Assembly (NCBI RefSeq): GCF_014268275.3 | Contig: NZ_CP077084.1 | Coordinates: 3,782,001-3,846,000 of the forward strand | Length of the DNA stretch: 64,000 bases | Direction of reading: 5' to 3' | Origin: Pseudomonas tritici | GTDB lineage: Bacteria > Pseudomonadota > Gammaproteobacteria > Pseudomonadales > Pseudomonadaceae | Part shown: in pieces, positions 35,008-43,451 of the stretch | How the letters are laid out: every line of letters begins with the position of its first letter | Position numbering within the stretch: the stretch's first letter is position 1 | Translations under genes and position numbers: made by a program | The notes under the pieces: generated by a model | What the model was told of the DNA's origin: nothing | The model's input: only the letters and a program-made list of their open reading frames with translations | Database searches by the model: none

Positions 35008-35793
35008 ATGCACAACACTCATCAAGCCATTGACCTGCCTTCTTTGCGCAAACAGAAGATCCTGTTGTTGCTGGAACGCGACGGCAAGGTCACCGCCTCG
35101 GAATTGGTGGACCACTTTGCCGTATCCCAAGACACCATCCGCCGCGACCTCGGCGAACTCGCCGCCGCCGGCCTGTTGCAACGCGTGCACGGCGGCGCCC
35201 TGCCTCGGCCAAAGGACACTGGCAAAGACTTTTTCACCCGCGTTGGCGAAACCAACGAGGCCAAGCGCCGCCTCGCCCGACTGGCGGCCGACCGCGCGCA
35301 AGATGGCCAGATCGTGCTGTTCGATTCCGGGTCCACAACGCTGCAGATCGCGCAGTCACTGCCCCGCTCGATTCGCCTGACCGTGGTCACAACGTCGCCC
35401 ATGATCGCCATCGCACTGGCCGACCACCCCGATGTAAAAGTGATCCTCACCGGTGGCCAACTCAACCCCGCGACTCTCTCCACCAGCGGCCACGAAACGG
35501 TGCGCCTCATCCAAAGCATAAAGGCCGACCTGCTGTTTACCGGGGTGTGCGCGCTGCATCCGCAAGTGGGCATCAGCTCGCTGCACTTTGATGAAGTGGC
35601 GGTCAAGCAAGCCTTGCTCGACAGCGCCTCCCATGTAGTGGCGGTGACCCTGGCGGACAAGCTCGGTGCGGTGGAGCCCTTTGTGGTGGCGCCCTGCAGC
35701 CGCATTCATACACTGATTACCGAATGGCATGTGCCGAGTGTGGAAGCGTATGAGCAGTTAGGCTTGGAAGTGTTGCGAGTAGAGGTAGAGTAG
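35008..35793 (+). CDS. DeoR/GlpR-family transcriptional regulator
   Basis: A 261-residue repressor-type regulator. The N-terminal DeoR helix-turn-helix is RKQKILLLLERDGKVTASELVDHFAVSQDTIRRDLGEL; the sugar-phosphate-sensing domain contains LFDSGSTTLQIAQSLP and VILTGGQLNPATLSTSGHE. Regulators of this family bind phosphorylated sugars. It is divergent from the FMN dehydrogenase, its probable target. Its last 36 bases overlap the convergent DUF72 gene. Confidence 0.9.
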   Translation: MHNTHQAIDLPSLRKQKILLLLERDGKVTASELVDHFAVSQDTIRRDLGELAAAGLLQRVHGGALPRPKDTGKDFFTRVGETNEAKRRLARLAADRAQDGQIVLFDSGSTTLQIAQSLPRSIRLTVVTTSPMIAIALADHPDVKVILTGGQLNPATLSTSGHETVRLIQSIKADLLFTGVCALHPQVGISSLHFDEVAVKQALLDSASHVVAVTLADKLGAVEPFVVAPCSRIHTLITEWHVPSVEAYEQLGLEVLRVEVE

Positions 35794-36495
35794 TGACAAG
35801 GCGTCGGGCGTCGCATGCCCGCTGGCGGTATTGTCGAAGATGCACCACGTGGGAATGCCGGCGTTCGTAGCCTGAACCAATGCCTGCGCAAATGCCTGCA
35901 CTCGCTCAGGGCCATAAGCACTGTGATAGATACGCGGTGATCCATGCAGGCGCCAATAACTCACGCCCCGCCAACCGCCGGGCACGCCGCCGGTTTCAAT
36001 CACCGCAGGGTCAGCGGCGACCCTGCCAATTTCAAAATCCTGCAACATCACCTCGGCTGCGAGCCAGGTAGCGTGACGCGGCTCAAGCACCACGGCGCCG
36101 GCAAAGCGTTGGCGTAACGCCGTAAAAAAAGCGCTGGCGATGGCAGGTTCATAGCTCAGCGACGGCGGTAGTTGAATCAACAAGCAGCCGAGCTTTTCAC
36201 GCAGCTGCAGGCTGTGTTCAAGAAACTCATCCAGCGCGGTTTCACAACGCTGCAAGCGCAATTCATGGGTGATGCGCTTGGGCACTTTGACCGAAAAACG
36301 AAACGTCGACGGCACTGATTGCGCCCAACGCTCATAGGTCTTTGACAGATGGGGGCGGTAAAACGAGCTGTTGATTTCCACTGCATTGAAGCGTGACGCA
36401 TAGCGCTGCAAATGCGTGCCCTCGGCCACAAATGCCGGCCAATGCTCACGCGGTAAACTCCAGCCCGCGCATCCCACAAAAAGCGGCGCGGTCAA
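35758..36495 (-). CDS. DUF72 family protein
   Basis: A 245-residue TIM-barrel-like protein (LFVGCAGWSLPREHW, AVEINSSFYRPHLSKTYERWAQSVP, FSVKVPKRITHE) typical of DUF72, of unknown function. It starts with TTG in a four-base overlap (TTGA) with the upstream HhH gene, which argues for coupled translation. Its end overlaps the DeoR-type gene by 36 bases in convergent orientation. Confidence 0.88.
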   Translation of the reverse strand: MTAPLFVGCAGWSLPREHWPAFVAEGTHLQRYASRFNAVEINSSFYRPHLSKTYERWAQSVPSTFRFSVKVPKRITHELRLQRCETALDEFLEHSLQLREKLGCLLIQLPPSLSYEPAIASAFFTALRQRFAGAVVLEPRHATWLAAEVMLQDFEIGRVAADPAVIETGGVPGGWRGVSYWRLHGSPRIYHSAYGPERVQAFAQALVQATNAGIPTWCIFDNTASGHATPDALSLLYLYSQHFQA

Positions 36496-36923
36496 AACAG
36501 CACCGTCGCCGCATCACGCATGAAAATCTCGATGGTTTTAGGTCCCACGCCGTCGAATTCCCCGAGGCGCTTTTCAAACGCCTGCCGGTCTTTACTGGCA
36601 CTGCGCATCTGGGTGAGCTTGCCGGCGTACTCGGCATTCAGCTTGGCACTGAGGTCCAGCAAGCGCTGCGCGGTGGTTTCGTCATAACGCACGTAGTGAG
36701 CACGCCCTAACATTGCGACCAATTCCCGTGAAGTGCAGTGCTGCAACTTGCGTGCAGTGTCGCGACCTTGTTCTTCAACGATCACCTTGTAAGCCTGCGC
36801 AGCGATGGGTGCCTGGATCCGCTTGCCCATCAAGAAGCTGGCGATCAACCATTTGAACAGGCTCGCGTCATCATCAGGCTTGAGCTCGACGCCCAATTCA
36901 GACGCGCTAATCGCCCGAGCCAT
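36492..36923 (-). CDS. Small helix-hairpin-helix (HhH-GPD-like) protein
   Basis: A 143-residue protein whose C-terminus has a helix-hairpin-helix motif, FEKRLGEFDGVGPKTIEIFMRDAA, as in base-excision glycosylases of the endonuclease III superfamily. It is too short for a full glycosylase, and no catalytic lysine/aspartate pair or iron-sulphur cysteine set is visible, so non-specific DNA binding is as likely. It lies between a small hypothetical gene (two-base gap) and the DUF72 gene. Confidence 0.75.
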   Translation of the reverse strand: MARAISASELGVELKPDDDASLFKWLIASFLMGKRIQAPIAAQAYKVIVEEQGRDTARKLQHCTSRELVAMLGRAHYVRYDETTAQRLLDLSAKLNAEYAGKLTQMRSASKDRQAFEKRLGEFDGVGPKTIEIFMRDAATVLF

Positions 36924-36925
36924 GG

Positions 36926-37150
36926 CTAGTGCCCCAACTTGCGCTCGGCTTTGTCGGCCTGCTCGTTAATGGCATCGGTCTGGCGCTCAGTCTCTTTGAT
37001 CGAAGTCGGCGTCAGCACTTTATCGACGGTTTCGGTCTTGGGGTTCGGACGGTCCAGGGTCTTCCCCTTGGACGGCTGTTCAATGCCTTTCTGCACGTTT
37101 TCCGAGCTGATCGGGTCTGGGGTTTTGTCAGCATTTTTGTGATCGGTCAT
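36926..37150 (-). CDS. Small hydrophilic hypothetical protein
   Basis: A 74-residue Lys/Glu/Thr-rich protein (MTDHKNADKTPDPISSENVQKG... ending NEQADKAERKLGH), probably disordered. The ATG at 37150 follows AGGAGATTGACC, a strong ribosome site. It is first in a three-gene minus-strand unit with the HhH and DUF72 genes. Function unknown. Confidence 0.75.
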   Translation of the reverse strand: MTDHKNADKTPDPISSENVQKGIEQPSKGKTLDRPNPKTETVDKVLTPTSIKETERQTDAINEQADKAERKLGH

Positions 37151-37346
37151 GGTCAATCTCCTGGCAGTTGCAGCCCGCAAAAATCCGCGGGCACCTAAGC
37201 AGCAGAGGCCACTGAATTTCGATAGTTCAAGAATTCAACCGGGCACGGCCACTGGCGAAATAAGCGCGAATTAAATTAAACCTTTTGCACAGCCGCCCTC
37301 TCAACACTCAGGTAACGGCATCAAGCCACCTTTAAGGAGCCACACC

Positions 37347-37850
37347 ATGACTACTCAGTTAATGAAACAAATGGGCCTGACCTTCGTATTGGTTGCAGGC
37401 TCGATTTCGACCGCCATGGCCGCCACGTCCAATAGTTTTGTCGACAATGCGGCCGAAGGTGGCATCACCGAAATCGAAGCGGGCAAGCTGGCCCTGCAAA
37501 AGAGCAGTTCGGCTGATGTGAAGACCTTTGCCCAACACATGGTGACCGAACACACCAAGGCGAATCAGGAACTGGCGACCCTGGCTAAAAAGCTCGACAT
37601 CGAAGTACCGGATGATGCTGCCCTGACGGATAAGGCCAAGAAAGCCATCCTGGAAATGCGCGACGAATCGTTTGACGAGGCCTACGCCAACAATCAGGTC
37701 GCCGCCCATGAAAAAACCGTCGAGCTGTTCAAGAAAGAATCCACGTCTTCGGACAATGCCGAGTTGAAAGCCTTCGCCACCAAGACGCTGCCAACCCTTG
37801 AAGCTCACCTGAAGGCCGCCAAGGATCTGCAAGCCAAATACGCCAAGTAA
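37347..37850 (+). CDS. DUF4142 periplasmic protein
   Basis: A 167-residue exported protein with signal peptide MTTQLMKQMGLTFVLVAGSISTAMAA. The DUF4142 helical bundle (ferritin-like) follows, with FVDNAAEGGITEIEAGKLALQKSSSADVKTFAQHMVTEHTKANQELATLA. Such proteins are usually stress-induced. A good AAGGAG site precedes the start. It is followed 26 bases later by the PfpI-family gene, likely cotranscribed. Confidence 0.92.
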   Translation: MTTQLMKQMGLTFVLVAGSISTAMAATSNSFVDNAAEGGITEIEAGKLALQKSSSADVKTFAQHMVTEHTKANQELATLAKKLDIEVPDDAALTDKAKKAILEMRDESFDEAYANNQVAAHEKTVELFKKESTSSDNAELKAFATKTLPTLEAHLKAAKDLQAKYAK

Positions 37851-37876
37851 CCCCACGACTCAGGAGGTACTCAAAC

Positions 37877-38437
37877 ATGAGTTCGCAACTCAACGGCAAG
37901 AACATCCTCATCATCACGTCCAACACGGGTATCGAGCGCGACGAACTGCTTAAGCCCCTGGAAGCGCTACGCGGTTTTGGCGCTACGGTGACCCATGGAT
38001 CCAGTGAGGGCGGCACCACCCAGACGTTTGTCGGCGACACCGAAAAGGACCGCACCGTAGAGTCAGACGCCAAGCTGTCGGCACTGTCCGGTGCGGATTT
38101 CGATGCCCTGGTGATCCCCGGTGGCACCGTCAATGCCGACACCTTGCGCCAGGATGCAGCAGCCTTGAAGTTGATCAACGAATTCGTCACGGCGGGTAAA
38201 ACCGTGGCAGCGATCTGCCATGGACCGTGGGCGTTGATCGATGCGGGCGTGGTCGAGGGCAAGACCCTGACCTCGTATAAGAGCGTGCGCACCGACTTGG
38301 TCAATGCCGGCGCCGCGGATTGGGTCGATGCCGAGACCAAAACGTGCACAGCCAATGGCTGGACGCTCATTACCTCACGCACGCCGGACGACTTGCCGGC
38401 GTTCAACGACACGATTGCCAAGGCTGTCGCAGGCTAA
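37877..38437 (+). CDS. DJ-1/PfpI family type 1 glutamine amidotransferase-like protein
   Basis: A 186-residue protein of the PfpI/YhbO group. The nucleophile is Cys114 followed by His115 (VAAICHGPWALIDAG), and the conserved glutamate region RDELLKPLEALRGFGA is near the start. Members are implicated in glyoxal or stress-damage repair or proteolysis; the exact activity is debated. A GGAGGT ribosome site precedes ATG 37877. The gene ends before a strong terminator. Confidence 0.92.
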   Translation: MSSQLNGKNILIITSNTGIERDELLKPLEALRGFGATVTHGSSEGGTTQTFVGDTEKDRTVESDAKLSALSGADFDALVIPGGTVNADTLRQDAAALKLINEFVTAGKTVAAICHGPWALIDAGVVEGKTLTSYKSVRTDLVNAGAADWVDAETKTCTANGWTLITSRTPDDLPAFNDTIAKAVAG

Positions 38438-38455
38438 ACAGCTGGCTTTGAACGC

Positions 38456-38487
38456 AAACAGGCGCCCAATGGGCGCCTGTTTTTTTT
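38456..38487 (+). terminator. Rho-independent terminator
   Basis: AAACAGGCGCCC (38456-38467), loop AAT, GGGCGCCTGTTT (38471-38482), then a continued T-run: a textbook intrinsic terminator behind the PfpI-family gene. Confidence 0.93.
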
Positions 38488-38496
38488 ACCTCTGAT

Positions 38497-38703
38497 TTAG
38501 CCTCGATGCTGCTCGGGCATCTCACGTTTCGGCCCGAGCACTGCCCATGCAATCAACCCAAACAGCGGCACGAAGATCAGGATTATCAGCCACAACCCCT
38601 TAGTCTCCCAGCCACTTGTGCTACGCAACACAACGTTAATCGCCCACAGCTCCGCGAGCAGCAAAATCACCGCCAAACCGATCCAGATATATTCTAATTG
38701 CAT
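38497..38703 (-). CDS. Small membrane protein with phospholipase D-nuclease N-terminal (PLDc_N) domain
   Basis: A 68-residue protein with two hydrophobic helices: IWIGLAVILLLAELWAINVVL and WLIILIFVPLFGLIAWAVLG. The segment KGLWLIILIFVPLFGLIAW is diagnostic of PLDc_N. A near-perfect AGGAGGTGACTC ribosome site precedes the ATG at 38703. Function unknown. Confidence 0.88.
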   Translation of the reverse strand: MQLEYIWIGLAVILLLAELWAINVVLRSTSGWETKGLWLIILIFVPLFGLIAWAVLGPKREMPEQHRG

Positions 38704-38983
38704 GAGTCACCTCCTGAGGTCTTGTGCATTAGGTCAAGTATCGGCGCTGAGGGTTCATTAAAAATACCTGCAACAGCTAATACGCCCGTCATTCAGGGTG
38801 GAATGCAACCCTCCACGCAGGCAACCATGCAAGCTGCACGACACCCGGCCTGTTCTGTAGCAGCTAACCGCATGATTTATCTGAACATTCAGAAAAATCT
38901 CAGGTTGGTACACCTGATGCAATGTTTCCTCAGGACGAGGCGTGCATTTCGACACGCCCTGATTTTCCCGTGAGGTGTCACCC

Positions 38984-39460
38984 ATGAATGCCATTGACCT
39001 GCTCAAAGCCGACCACGAACGCGTGAAGGCCCTGTTGACTCAATTGAGTGAGTCAACCGAACGCGGGGTTAAAAAGCGTACTGAGCTACTGGCCAAGCTG
39101 GAAGCAGAAATCAGCCTGCACACTAAGCTGGAAGAAGAGATTCTATACCCGGCATTCAGAAAGGCCGGCGGCAAGGAGCAGGACATCATGTACCACGAAG
39201 CCAAGGAAGAGCATCGCACCGTCGACTCGCTGGTGCTGCCGGACTTGAAGCAGACTGAGCCTTCGACAACCGAGTTCTCCGGCCGCGTTAAAGTGGTCAA
39301 GGAGTTACTGGAGCACCATATCGAAGAAGAGGAAACCGAGATGTTCCCGCAGGCTAAAAAACTGCTGGGTAAGGCGCTGCTGGAAGAGTTGGGCGCTGAA
39401 ATGGAAGCCATGAAAGCCGCGCATAAAAAGGCGCAGTCGACCAAGCCAATGGCGGCTTGA
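38984..39460 (+). CDS. Hemerythrin-like (HHE) domain protein
   Basis: A 158-residue four-helix protein with repeated iron-ligand histidines: LLKADHERVKALL, HTKLEEEILYPAF, HEAKEEHRTVDSL and HHIEEEETEMFPQA. Likely binds a di-iron centre and serves oxygen, nitric-oxide or redox sensing or storage. A GTG three codons upstream is in frame, but the ATG follows GAGG at the right distance. Monocistronic, with a hairpin after it. Confidence 0.92.
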   Translation: MNAIDLLKADHERVKALLTQLSESTERGVKKRTELLAKLEAEISLHTKLEEEILYPAFRKAGGKEQDIMYHEAKEEHRTVDSLVLPDLKQTEPSTTEFSGRVKVVKELLEHHIEEEETEMFPQAKKLLGKALLEELGAEMEAMKAAHKKAQSTKPMAA

Positions 39461-39471
39461 TCGAAGCATGA

Positions 39472-39500
39472 CCGAAGCCTGGACGTGATCCAGGCTTCGG
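39472..39500 (+). terminator. Hairpin after the hemerythrin gene
   Basis: CCGAAGCCTGGA (39472-39483), loop CGTGA, TCCAGGCTTCGG (39489-39500): a perfect 12-base-pair stem. The sequence after it has only a short T-run, so termination efficiency is uncertain. Confidence 0.65.
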
Positions 39501-39540
39501 GGCTGTTTCTGGATGTACCCACACGGTAGGGGATTGCGTC

Positions 39541-39819
39541 ATGAAGACCAGATCGTACCAACGGATTTTGCATATCGTCGGCCTCTCAGCCTTGCTCGCG
39601 GGCCCCGCCCTCGCCGCTTTTGGCGATAACCCCGAGCCTGCCGCTAACGCCTTGACTGGCGACAGCGCCGCCGGTTCCGCGCTGCCGCCTGGGACCTACC
39701 CCAGCAGCCCCTCCGACAGCGACAAGAAAACCAAAGACACCGACAAACCGCCGAGCAAACCGGCTAAGCCCGCCGATAGCCATAAAGACAGCAAGGAAAA
39801 ACCTCGCTCAGGCAGTTGA
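39541..39819 (+). CDS. Small secreted hypothetical protein
   Basis: A 92-residue protein with signal peptide (MKTRSYQRILHIVGLSALLAGPALAAFG) and a disordered tail rich in Pro, Ser, Lys and Asp (TYPSSPSDSDKKTKDTDKPPSKPAKP). No known domain. The clear signal sequence is the main evidence that it is real. Confidence 0.68.
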   Translation: MKTRSYQRILHIVGLSALLAGPALAAFGDNPEPAANALTGDSAAGSALPPGTYPSSPSDSDKKTKDTDKPPSKPAKPADSHKDSKEKPRSGS

Positions 39820-39894
39820 CGGCTCATCCGTGACCCGGTGGTTGGTGGTTGGGGTGAAGCGGAAAAAGCTCGACCAGAGGCACTCGGCAGCCGC

Positions 39895-40440
39895 TCAAGG
39901 CACCGGCAACCATCCGCTGAAGCCACGCGATACCGTCAACGGGCACCATGCGAAATCCCAGGGTGGCGGTGGCAGCGCCGGGAGTTCGGTCCCGGTACGC
40001 TGAGCGTGTTTCCAATCGACAACCCGCGACGACTGCCAGGCCAGGACCACACCCTGGGCCTGGCTTTCGTCCGTATTGACCCAGCCCGCGGCCGCCGCCG
40101 CCATGAATGCCTCGATGGGCTCATCATCGATCTGCGCGCCATACACCGAGCCCAGCAGCCAGCGGCAGACATTCACGTGGTAGGTCCAATCCAGCGGCGG
40201 CCGGTTGCGATAGGCCCAGGTCATGAAGCTGCGAAACAGGTTGAGGCCTTCGGGCGGGTCGAGCTTGAGCAGCGCCGGGCAGATATCGAACAGGGTGTGC
40301 CAATAGGGCAAAAGGCGCGCATCCAGATGCACGAAATTACGCGAATTACTGGGATATTCAGGCGGAACAGGTTCCGCGTGCAGGCGACGGGACGCCTTGC
40401 TGACCAGGCGGCTGGCGCCTGCGGGCAATAGGAGGTTCAT
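39895..40440 (-). CDS. Conserved-looking hypothetical protein
   Basis: A 181-residue protein starting MNLLLPAGASRLVSKASRRLHAEP, with a Trp-rich middle (SFMTWAYRNRPPLDWTYHVNVCRWLLGSVYGAQIDDEPIEAFMAAAAAGWVNTDES). There is no signal peptide and no domain I recognise. A GTG three codons upstream is in frame. It runs convergent to the small secreted gene and lies 64 bases after the DUF2946 gene on the same strand. Confidence 0.7.
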   Translation of the reverse strand: MNLLLPAGASRLVSKASRRLHAEPVPPEYPSNSRNFVHLDARLLPYWHTLFDICPALLKLDPPEGLNLFRSFMTWAYRNRPPLDWTYHVNVCRWLLGSVYGAQIDDEPIEAFMAAAAAGWVNTDESQAQGVVLAWQSSRVVDWKHAQRTGTELPALPPPPWDFAWCPLTVSRGFSGWLPVP

Positions 40441-40503
40441 CAAACGCACTCACAGTCATGACGATGGAACGCCTCCTGGTTTCAGGAGGCCCCGGGGCGT
40501 ACG

Positions 40504-40887
40504 TCAGCATGCAGGTGAAGCGCGGGGGTTGGCCGAGGGCCAGGAATAACGCGGCGGCGCCTTGTTGCGCCGTTCATGGGCCGGACGTGGCGTTCGGCCC
40601 AGGCCCAACAGCCAGGCCAACCCGACCAGAAACACCAGCGCAGGCGTCAACGCGTTGCAGACTGGGCAGGCAAAGTAGTTCGAGATGTTGCTGGAAGACG
40701 GGCTGCCCAACCCTTTGTCGGAAACTGGCGCCTGGCTGCCGTCCACCGAACAGAACGTCCCGCCGACGCCATTGAGTGCCTGGCCCATCATCTGCCCATG
40801 ACCCAAACCGCAGACGAACAGGTTCATCAGCACGCAAAAGTACAGGGCCCAGGCGATCAGTGAACGGTCGGGGTGGCTCAATTTCAT
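40504..40887 (-). CDS. DUF2946 family protein
   Basis: A 127-residue protein with a signal-anchor-like helix (LIAWALYFCVLMNLFVCGLGHGQMMG), a CPVC motif in FACPVCNALTPALVFLVGLAWLL, and a second hydrophobic helix. DUF2946 proteins commonly neighbour copper genes in Pseudomonas. It is divergent from the SCO and PCu(A)C genes, which supports a metal-handling role. The C-terminal 25 residues are basic and low in complexity. Confidence 0.8.
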   Translation of the reverse strand: MKLSHPDRSLIAWALYFCVLMNLFVCGLGHGQMMGQALNGVGGTFCSVDGSQAPVSDKGLGSPSSSNISNYFACPVCNALTPALVFLVGLAWLLGLGRTPRPAHERRNKAPPRYSWPSANPRASPAC

Positions 40888-41068
40888 GGCGGCGACTCTA
40901 CCACCAGAGCCGCAAAAGGATGAAGCACGGCACGCCCCTGTGACAGAACGTCGCAGATTACGTGTCGCAGCCAGGGTTGGTAGACTTGGCGCCCTCCTCC
41001 TTTACTCCTTTTCAAAGCCTGATGTGTAGATCCAGAGCAATGCAGGCGTTTCACAGGACGCACCGTTG

Positions 41069-41677
41069 ATGAGTACGCTATTCACCCGCCGCAAAGTGCT
41101 GACCGGTATGGGCCTGCTGGGCCTGGGCAGCCTGCTGGGCGGCTGTGACTACAGCCCCAAGCTGAACTTCAAGTACGGCAAGGACTTGAGCGACAAGATC
41201 ATGGGCCGCACCTTCAAGCTCAAGAACACCGCCGGCGAAACCGTCACCCTCAGTTCGTACCGTGGCCTGATGCCGGTGGTGTTCTTTGGTTTCACCCAGT
41301 GCCCGGCCGTGTGCCCGACCACCCTGGCGCGTGCTGCCCAGGCCAAGAAGCTGATGGGCCGCGACGGCGAAATCATGCAGGTGGTGTTTATCACCCTGGA
41401 CCCGGAACGCGACACGCCCGAGATTCTCGACAAGTACGTCAAGGCCTTCGACCCCAGCTTCGAAGCGCTGTATGGCACCCCGGAAGAAATTGCCGTGGCC
41501 GCCAAGGAATTCGGCATCTTTTATGAAAAGATCCCCGCCGGCGACACCTACACCTTGTCCCACACCGCCACCAGCTTTGTGTTCGACACCCGTGGCAACC
41601 TGCGCCTGGGCCTGCAGGCATCCCTTACCGCTAAAGAGTGCGCAGAAGACCTGCTCACCGTCATGGAGGTCTGCTAA
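41069..41677 (+). CDS. SCO1/SenC-family copper protein (lipoprotein)
   Basis: A 202-residue thioredoxin-fold protein. The N-terminus has TRRKVLTG and a lipobox LLGGC (Cys26), so it is a periplasmic lipoprotein. The copper-binding CPAVC (Cys78, Cys82) and the distal histidine in LSHTATSFVFD are present. SCO proteins deliver copper to the CuA site of cytochrome oxidase. Its stop shares a base with the next start (TAATG), so it is coupled with the PCu(A)C gene. Confidence 0.92.
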   Translation: MSTLFTRRKVLTGMGLLGLGSLLGGCDYSPKLNFKYGKDLSDKIMGRTFKLKNTAGETVTLSSYRGLMPVVFFGFTQCPAVCPTTLARAAQAKKLMGRDGEIMQVVFITLDPERDTPEILDKYVKAFDPSFEALYGTPEEIAVAAKEFGIFYEKIPAGDTYTLSHTATSFVFDTRGNLRLGLQASLTAKECAEDLLTVMEVC

Positions 41678-42159
41678 TGACTGCCGTTCAACACCTCAAG
41701 CGCCTGACGTTCGGCCTGACCCTGCTCGGCCTCGCAGCGCACGCCAGTGCCCAGGTGCAAGTGACCGACGCGTGGGTGCGCGCCACCGTGCCGGGCCAGC
41801 CTTCCAGCGGTGCGTTCATGACCGTCACGGCCGACAGCGACAGCCAACTGCTGAGCGTGGCCTCGCCCGTGGCCAAGGACGTGCAGATCCATGAGATGAG
41901 CATGAAGGACGATGTGATGCGCATGGGCCCGGTGGATTCGGTGGCGCTGCCCGCCGGCAAGGCCGTGACCCTCGACCCCAACGGTTACCACGTGATGCTG
42001 ATGGGCCTGACCGGCCAGATCAAGGAAGGCGACCAGGTGCCACTGACCCTCACCGTGAAAAACGCCAAGGGCGAAAAGCAGGTTGTCGACGTCAACGCCA
42101 AGGCGCGTGGGTTGGATGGCATGGACCATGGCCATATGGACCACAGCAAGATGCATTGA
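41677..42159 (+). CDS. PCu(A)C copper chaperone
   Basis: A 160-residue periplasmic protein with signal peptide (ending AAHASA). The copper motif is seen as IHEMSMKDDVMRM followed by GYHVMLMGL (H-x-M ... M ... H-x-M pattern). A His/Met-rich tail, MDHGHMDHSKMH, could bind extra copper. It works with SCO in CuA assembly. The frame upstream of 41677 lies inside the SCO gene; the GGAGG at 41665 supports ATG 41677. Confidence 0.93.
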   Translation: MTAVQHLKRLTFGLTLLGLAAHASAQVQVTDAWVRATVPGQPSSGAFMTVTADSDSQLLSVASPVAKDVQIHEMSMKDDVMRMGPVDSVALPAGKAVTLDPNGYHVMLMGLTGQIKEGDQVPLTLTVKNAKGEKQVVDVNAKARGLDGMDHGHMDHSKMH

Positions 42160-42166
42160 TGGAAGA

Positions 42167-42196
42167 CCGTAGGCGCGGGCCTGCTCGCGCCTACGG
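42167..42196 (+). terminator. Hairpin after the copper operon
   Basis: CCGTAGGCGCG (42167-42177) pairs with CGCGCCTACGG (42186-42196) around an eight-base loop. It has no T-run but lies between convergent genes. Confidence 0.6.
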
Positions 42197-42207
42197 AGAA
42201 TGACGGT

Positions 42208-42537
42208 TTAGTCCACGATAAACAGCTTCGCCCCGACGCCCGTCGATGAGCGATGCCCTTCCATGTCATTGCCCACCTGGTAACTCATTCCAGCTGTCAG
42301 GGTGAACTGGCGACCATCTTCCAGCTCCGTGTGCAACTCGCCTTCAAGGCACAACAGCACATGCCCGCGCCAGCACCAGTGATCCGCCAGGTAGCCGGGC
42401 GTGTACTCGACCATGCGCACCCGGGTGGTACCAAAGTGACAGGTACGCCATAAGGCGCTGCCGGTGACGCCAGCGTGGATACTGGGTTCGAGGGTGGACC
42501 AATCGGTGGTGCCAAAGGGGACGGCGGTGAGATCCAT
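42208..42537 (-). CDS. DHCW-motif cupin protein
   Basis: A 109-residue single-domain cupin with the defining DHWCWRGH segment, followed by VLLCLEGELHTELEDGRQFTLTAGMSYQVGNDMEGH. It forms a small beta-barrel likely to bind a metal through the histidines. Function unknown. It converges on the copper operon. Confidence 0.88.
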   Translation of the reverse strand: MDLTAVPFGTTDWSTLEPSIHAGVTGSALWRTCHFGTTRVRMVEYTPGYLADHWCWRGHVLLCLEGELHTELEDGRQFTLTAGMSYQVGNDMEGHRSSTGVGAKLFIVD

Positions 42538-42649
42538 GGTGGGCTCGGTGGTGGTTGGAGTCGTTTGAGGCTATCCACCGGGTGCCGCGTGCGATAGACA
42601 CAGATCGACCGCATTTGTGGGATACAGGTATTCTGCCGGTCCAGCTCCC

Positions 42650-43150
42650 ATGGATACGCTTATGCAGATCGACCCTGCCTTCGTCCTCCACCAAACCGAA
42701 CACTGGCGCCTCAACCACCACGTGGCTTCGGCACTGCCGGGGTACCTGATGCTGGGTGCCAAAGCGCCAATCCACTCCCTGGCGGATATGCCGGACGCAG
42801 CGCTGGCCGAGTTGGGCGGATTGCTCGCGAAGACCCAGCGGGTGATGGAGGCGCAGCTCAAGCCGAAATGGCTGTACATCAGCCGATATGGGCACATGCC
42901 GGGATTCCCGCTGCATTTTCATTTCATCCCGGTGTACGACTGGGTGGAGGACGCGTTTTGGCGGGATGAGCGATATCGGATTCTGCAGGGTTTTGGCCCG
43001 CAGCCTCCCGCGCAGGCGCTGACCGACGGGGCCGAGCTGACGCTGTTTGTGTGGCGCGAATTTGGCGAGAGCACTACGCCGCCGCAGGTCCAGGGGGAAT
43101 CAATCTACCCAGTGATTGCGCGGTTGCGCACGGCCTTTCGGTCGGCGTGA
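42650..43150 (+). CDS. HIT-family protein
   Basis: A 166-residue histidine-triad protein; the triad region is FPLHFHFIPVYDW near residue 90. Members hydrolyse or transfer nucleoside monophosphates. The start is uncertain: ATG 42650 or 42662 (MQIDPAFVLHQTEHW), neither with a strong ribosome site. It is divergent from the cupin gene and ends before tandem REP elements. Confidence 0.82.
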   Translation: MDTLMQIDPAFVLHQTEHWRLNHHVASALPGYLMLGAKAPIHSLADMPDAALAELGGLLAKTQRVMEAQLKPKWLYISRYGHMPGFPLHFHFIPVYDWVEDAFWRDERYRILQGFGPQPPAQALTDGAELTLFVWREFGESTTPPQVQGESIYPVIARLRTAFRSA

Positions 43151-43451
43151 TGAACGTTGGCGCTGTCGAGTCCCGGCGAGACTGCGAAGGCGGCGGCACT
43201 GCCAGCATTTTCGTCGCCTGACACTCCGCTTTCGCAGCCTCGCTAAAGCTCGGCAGCTCCCACAGGGGATCTGCTGTGTTGGCTGGATTTCGGTTATAGC
43301 TGCGGGCGCAATTGCAGCAGCGACGCAGATCAACTGTGGGAGCTGTCGAGCCCCGGCGAGGCTGCGAAGGCGGCGGCACTGCCAACACTTTAAGCGCCTG
43401 ACACACCGCCATCGCAGGCAAGCCAGCTCCCACCTCTTGAACCGTGTTCAG
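43151..43451. repeat. Intergenic region with two tandem REPIN copies
   Basis: There is no gene. Copy 1 (43162-43263) and copy 2 (43336-43433) are in the same orientation about 174 bases apart; both run GCTGTCGAG..CCCGGCGAG, GCGAAGGCGGCGGCACTGCC and GCCTGACAC, ending CAGCTCCCAC. Copy 2 ends with the canonical CAAGCCAGCTCCCAC arm. They lie between convergent genes. Confidence 0.8.

Noticed and set aside
40458..40775. Plus-strand frame opposite the DUF2946 gene
   Set aside because: Arg/Pro-rich antisense frame; the DUF2946 gene on the other strand has a start, helices and family motifs.
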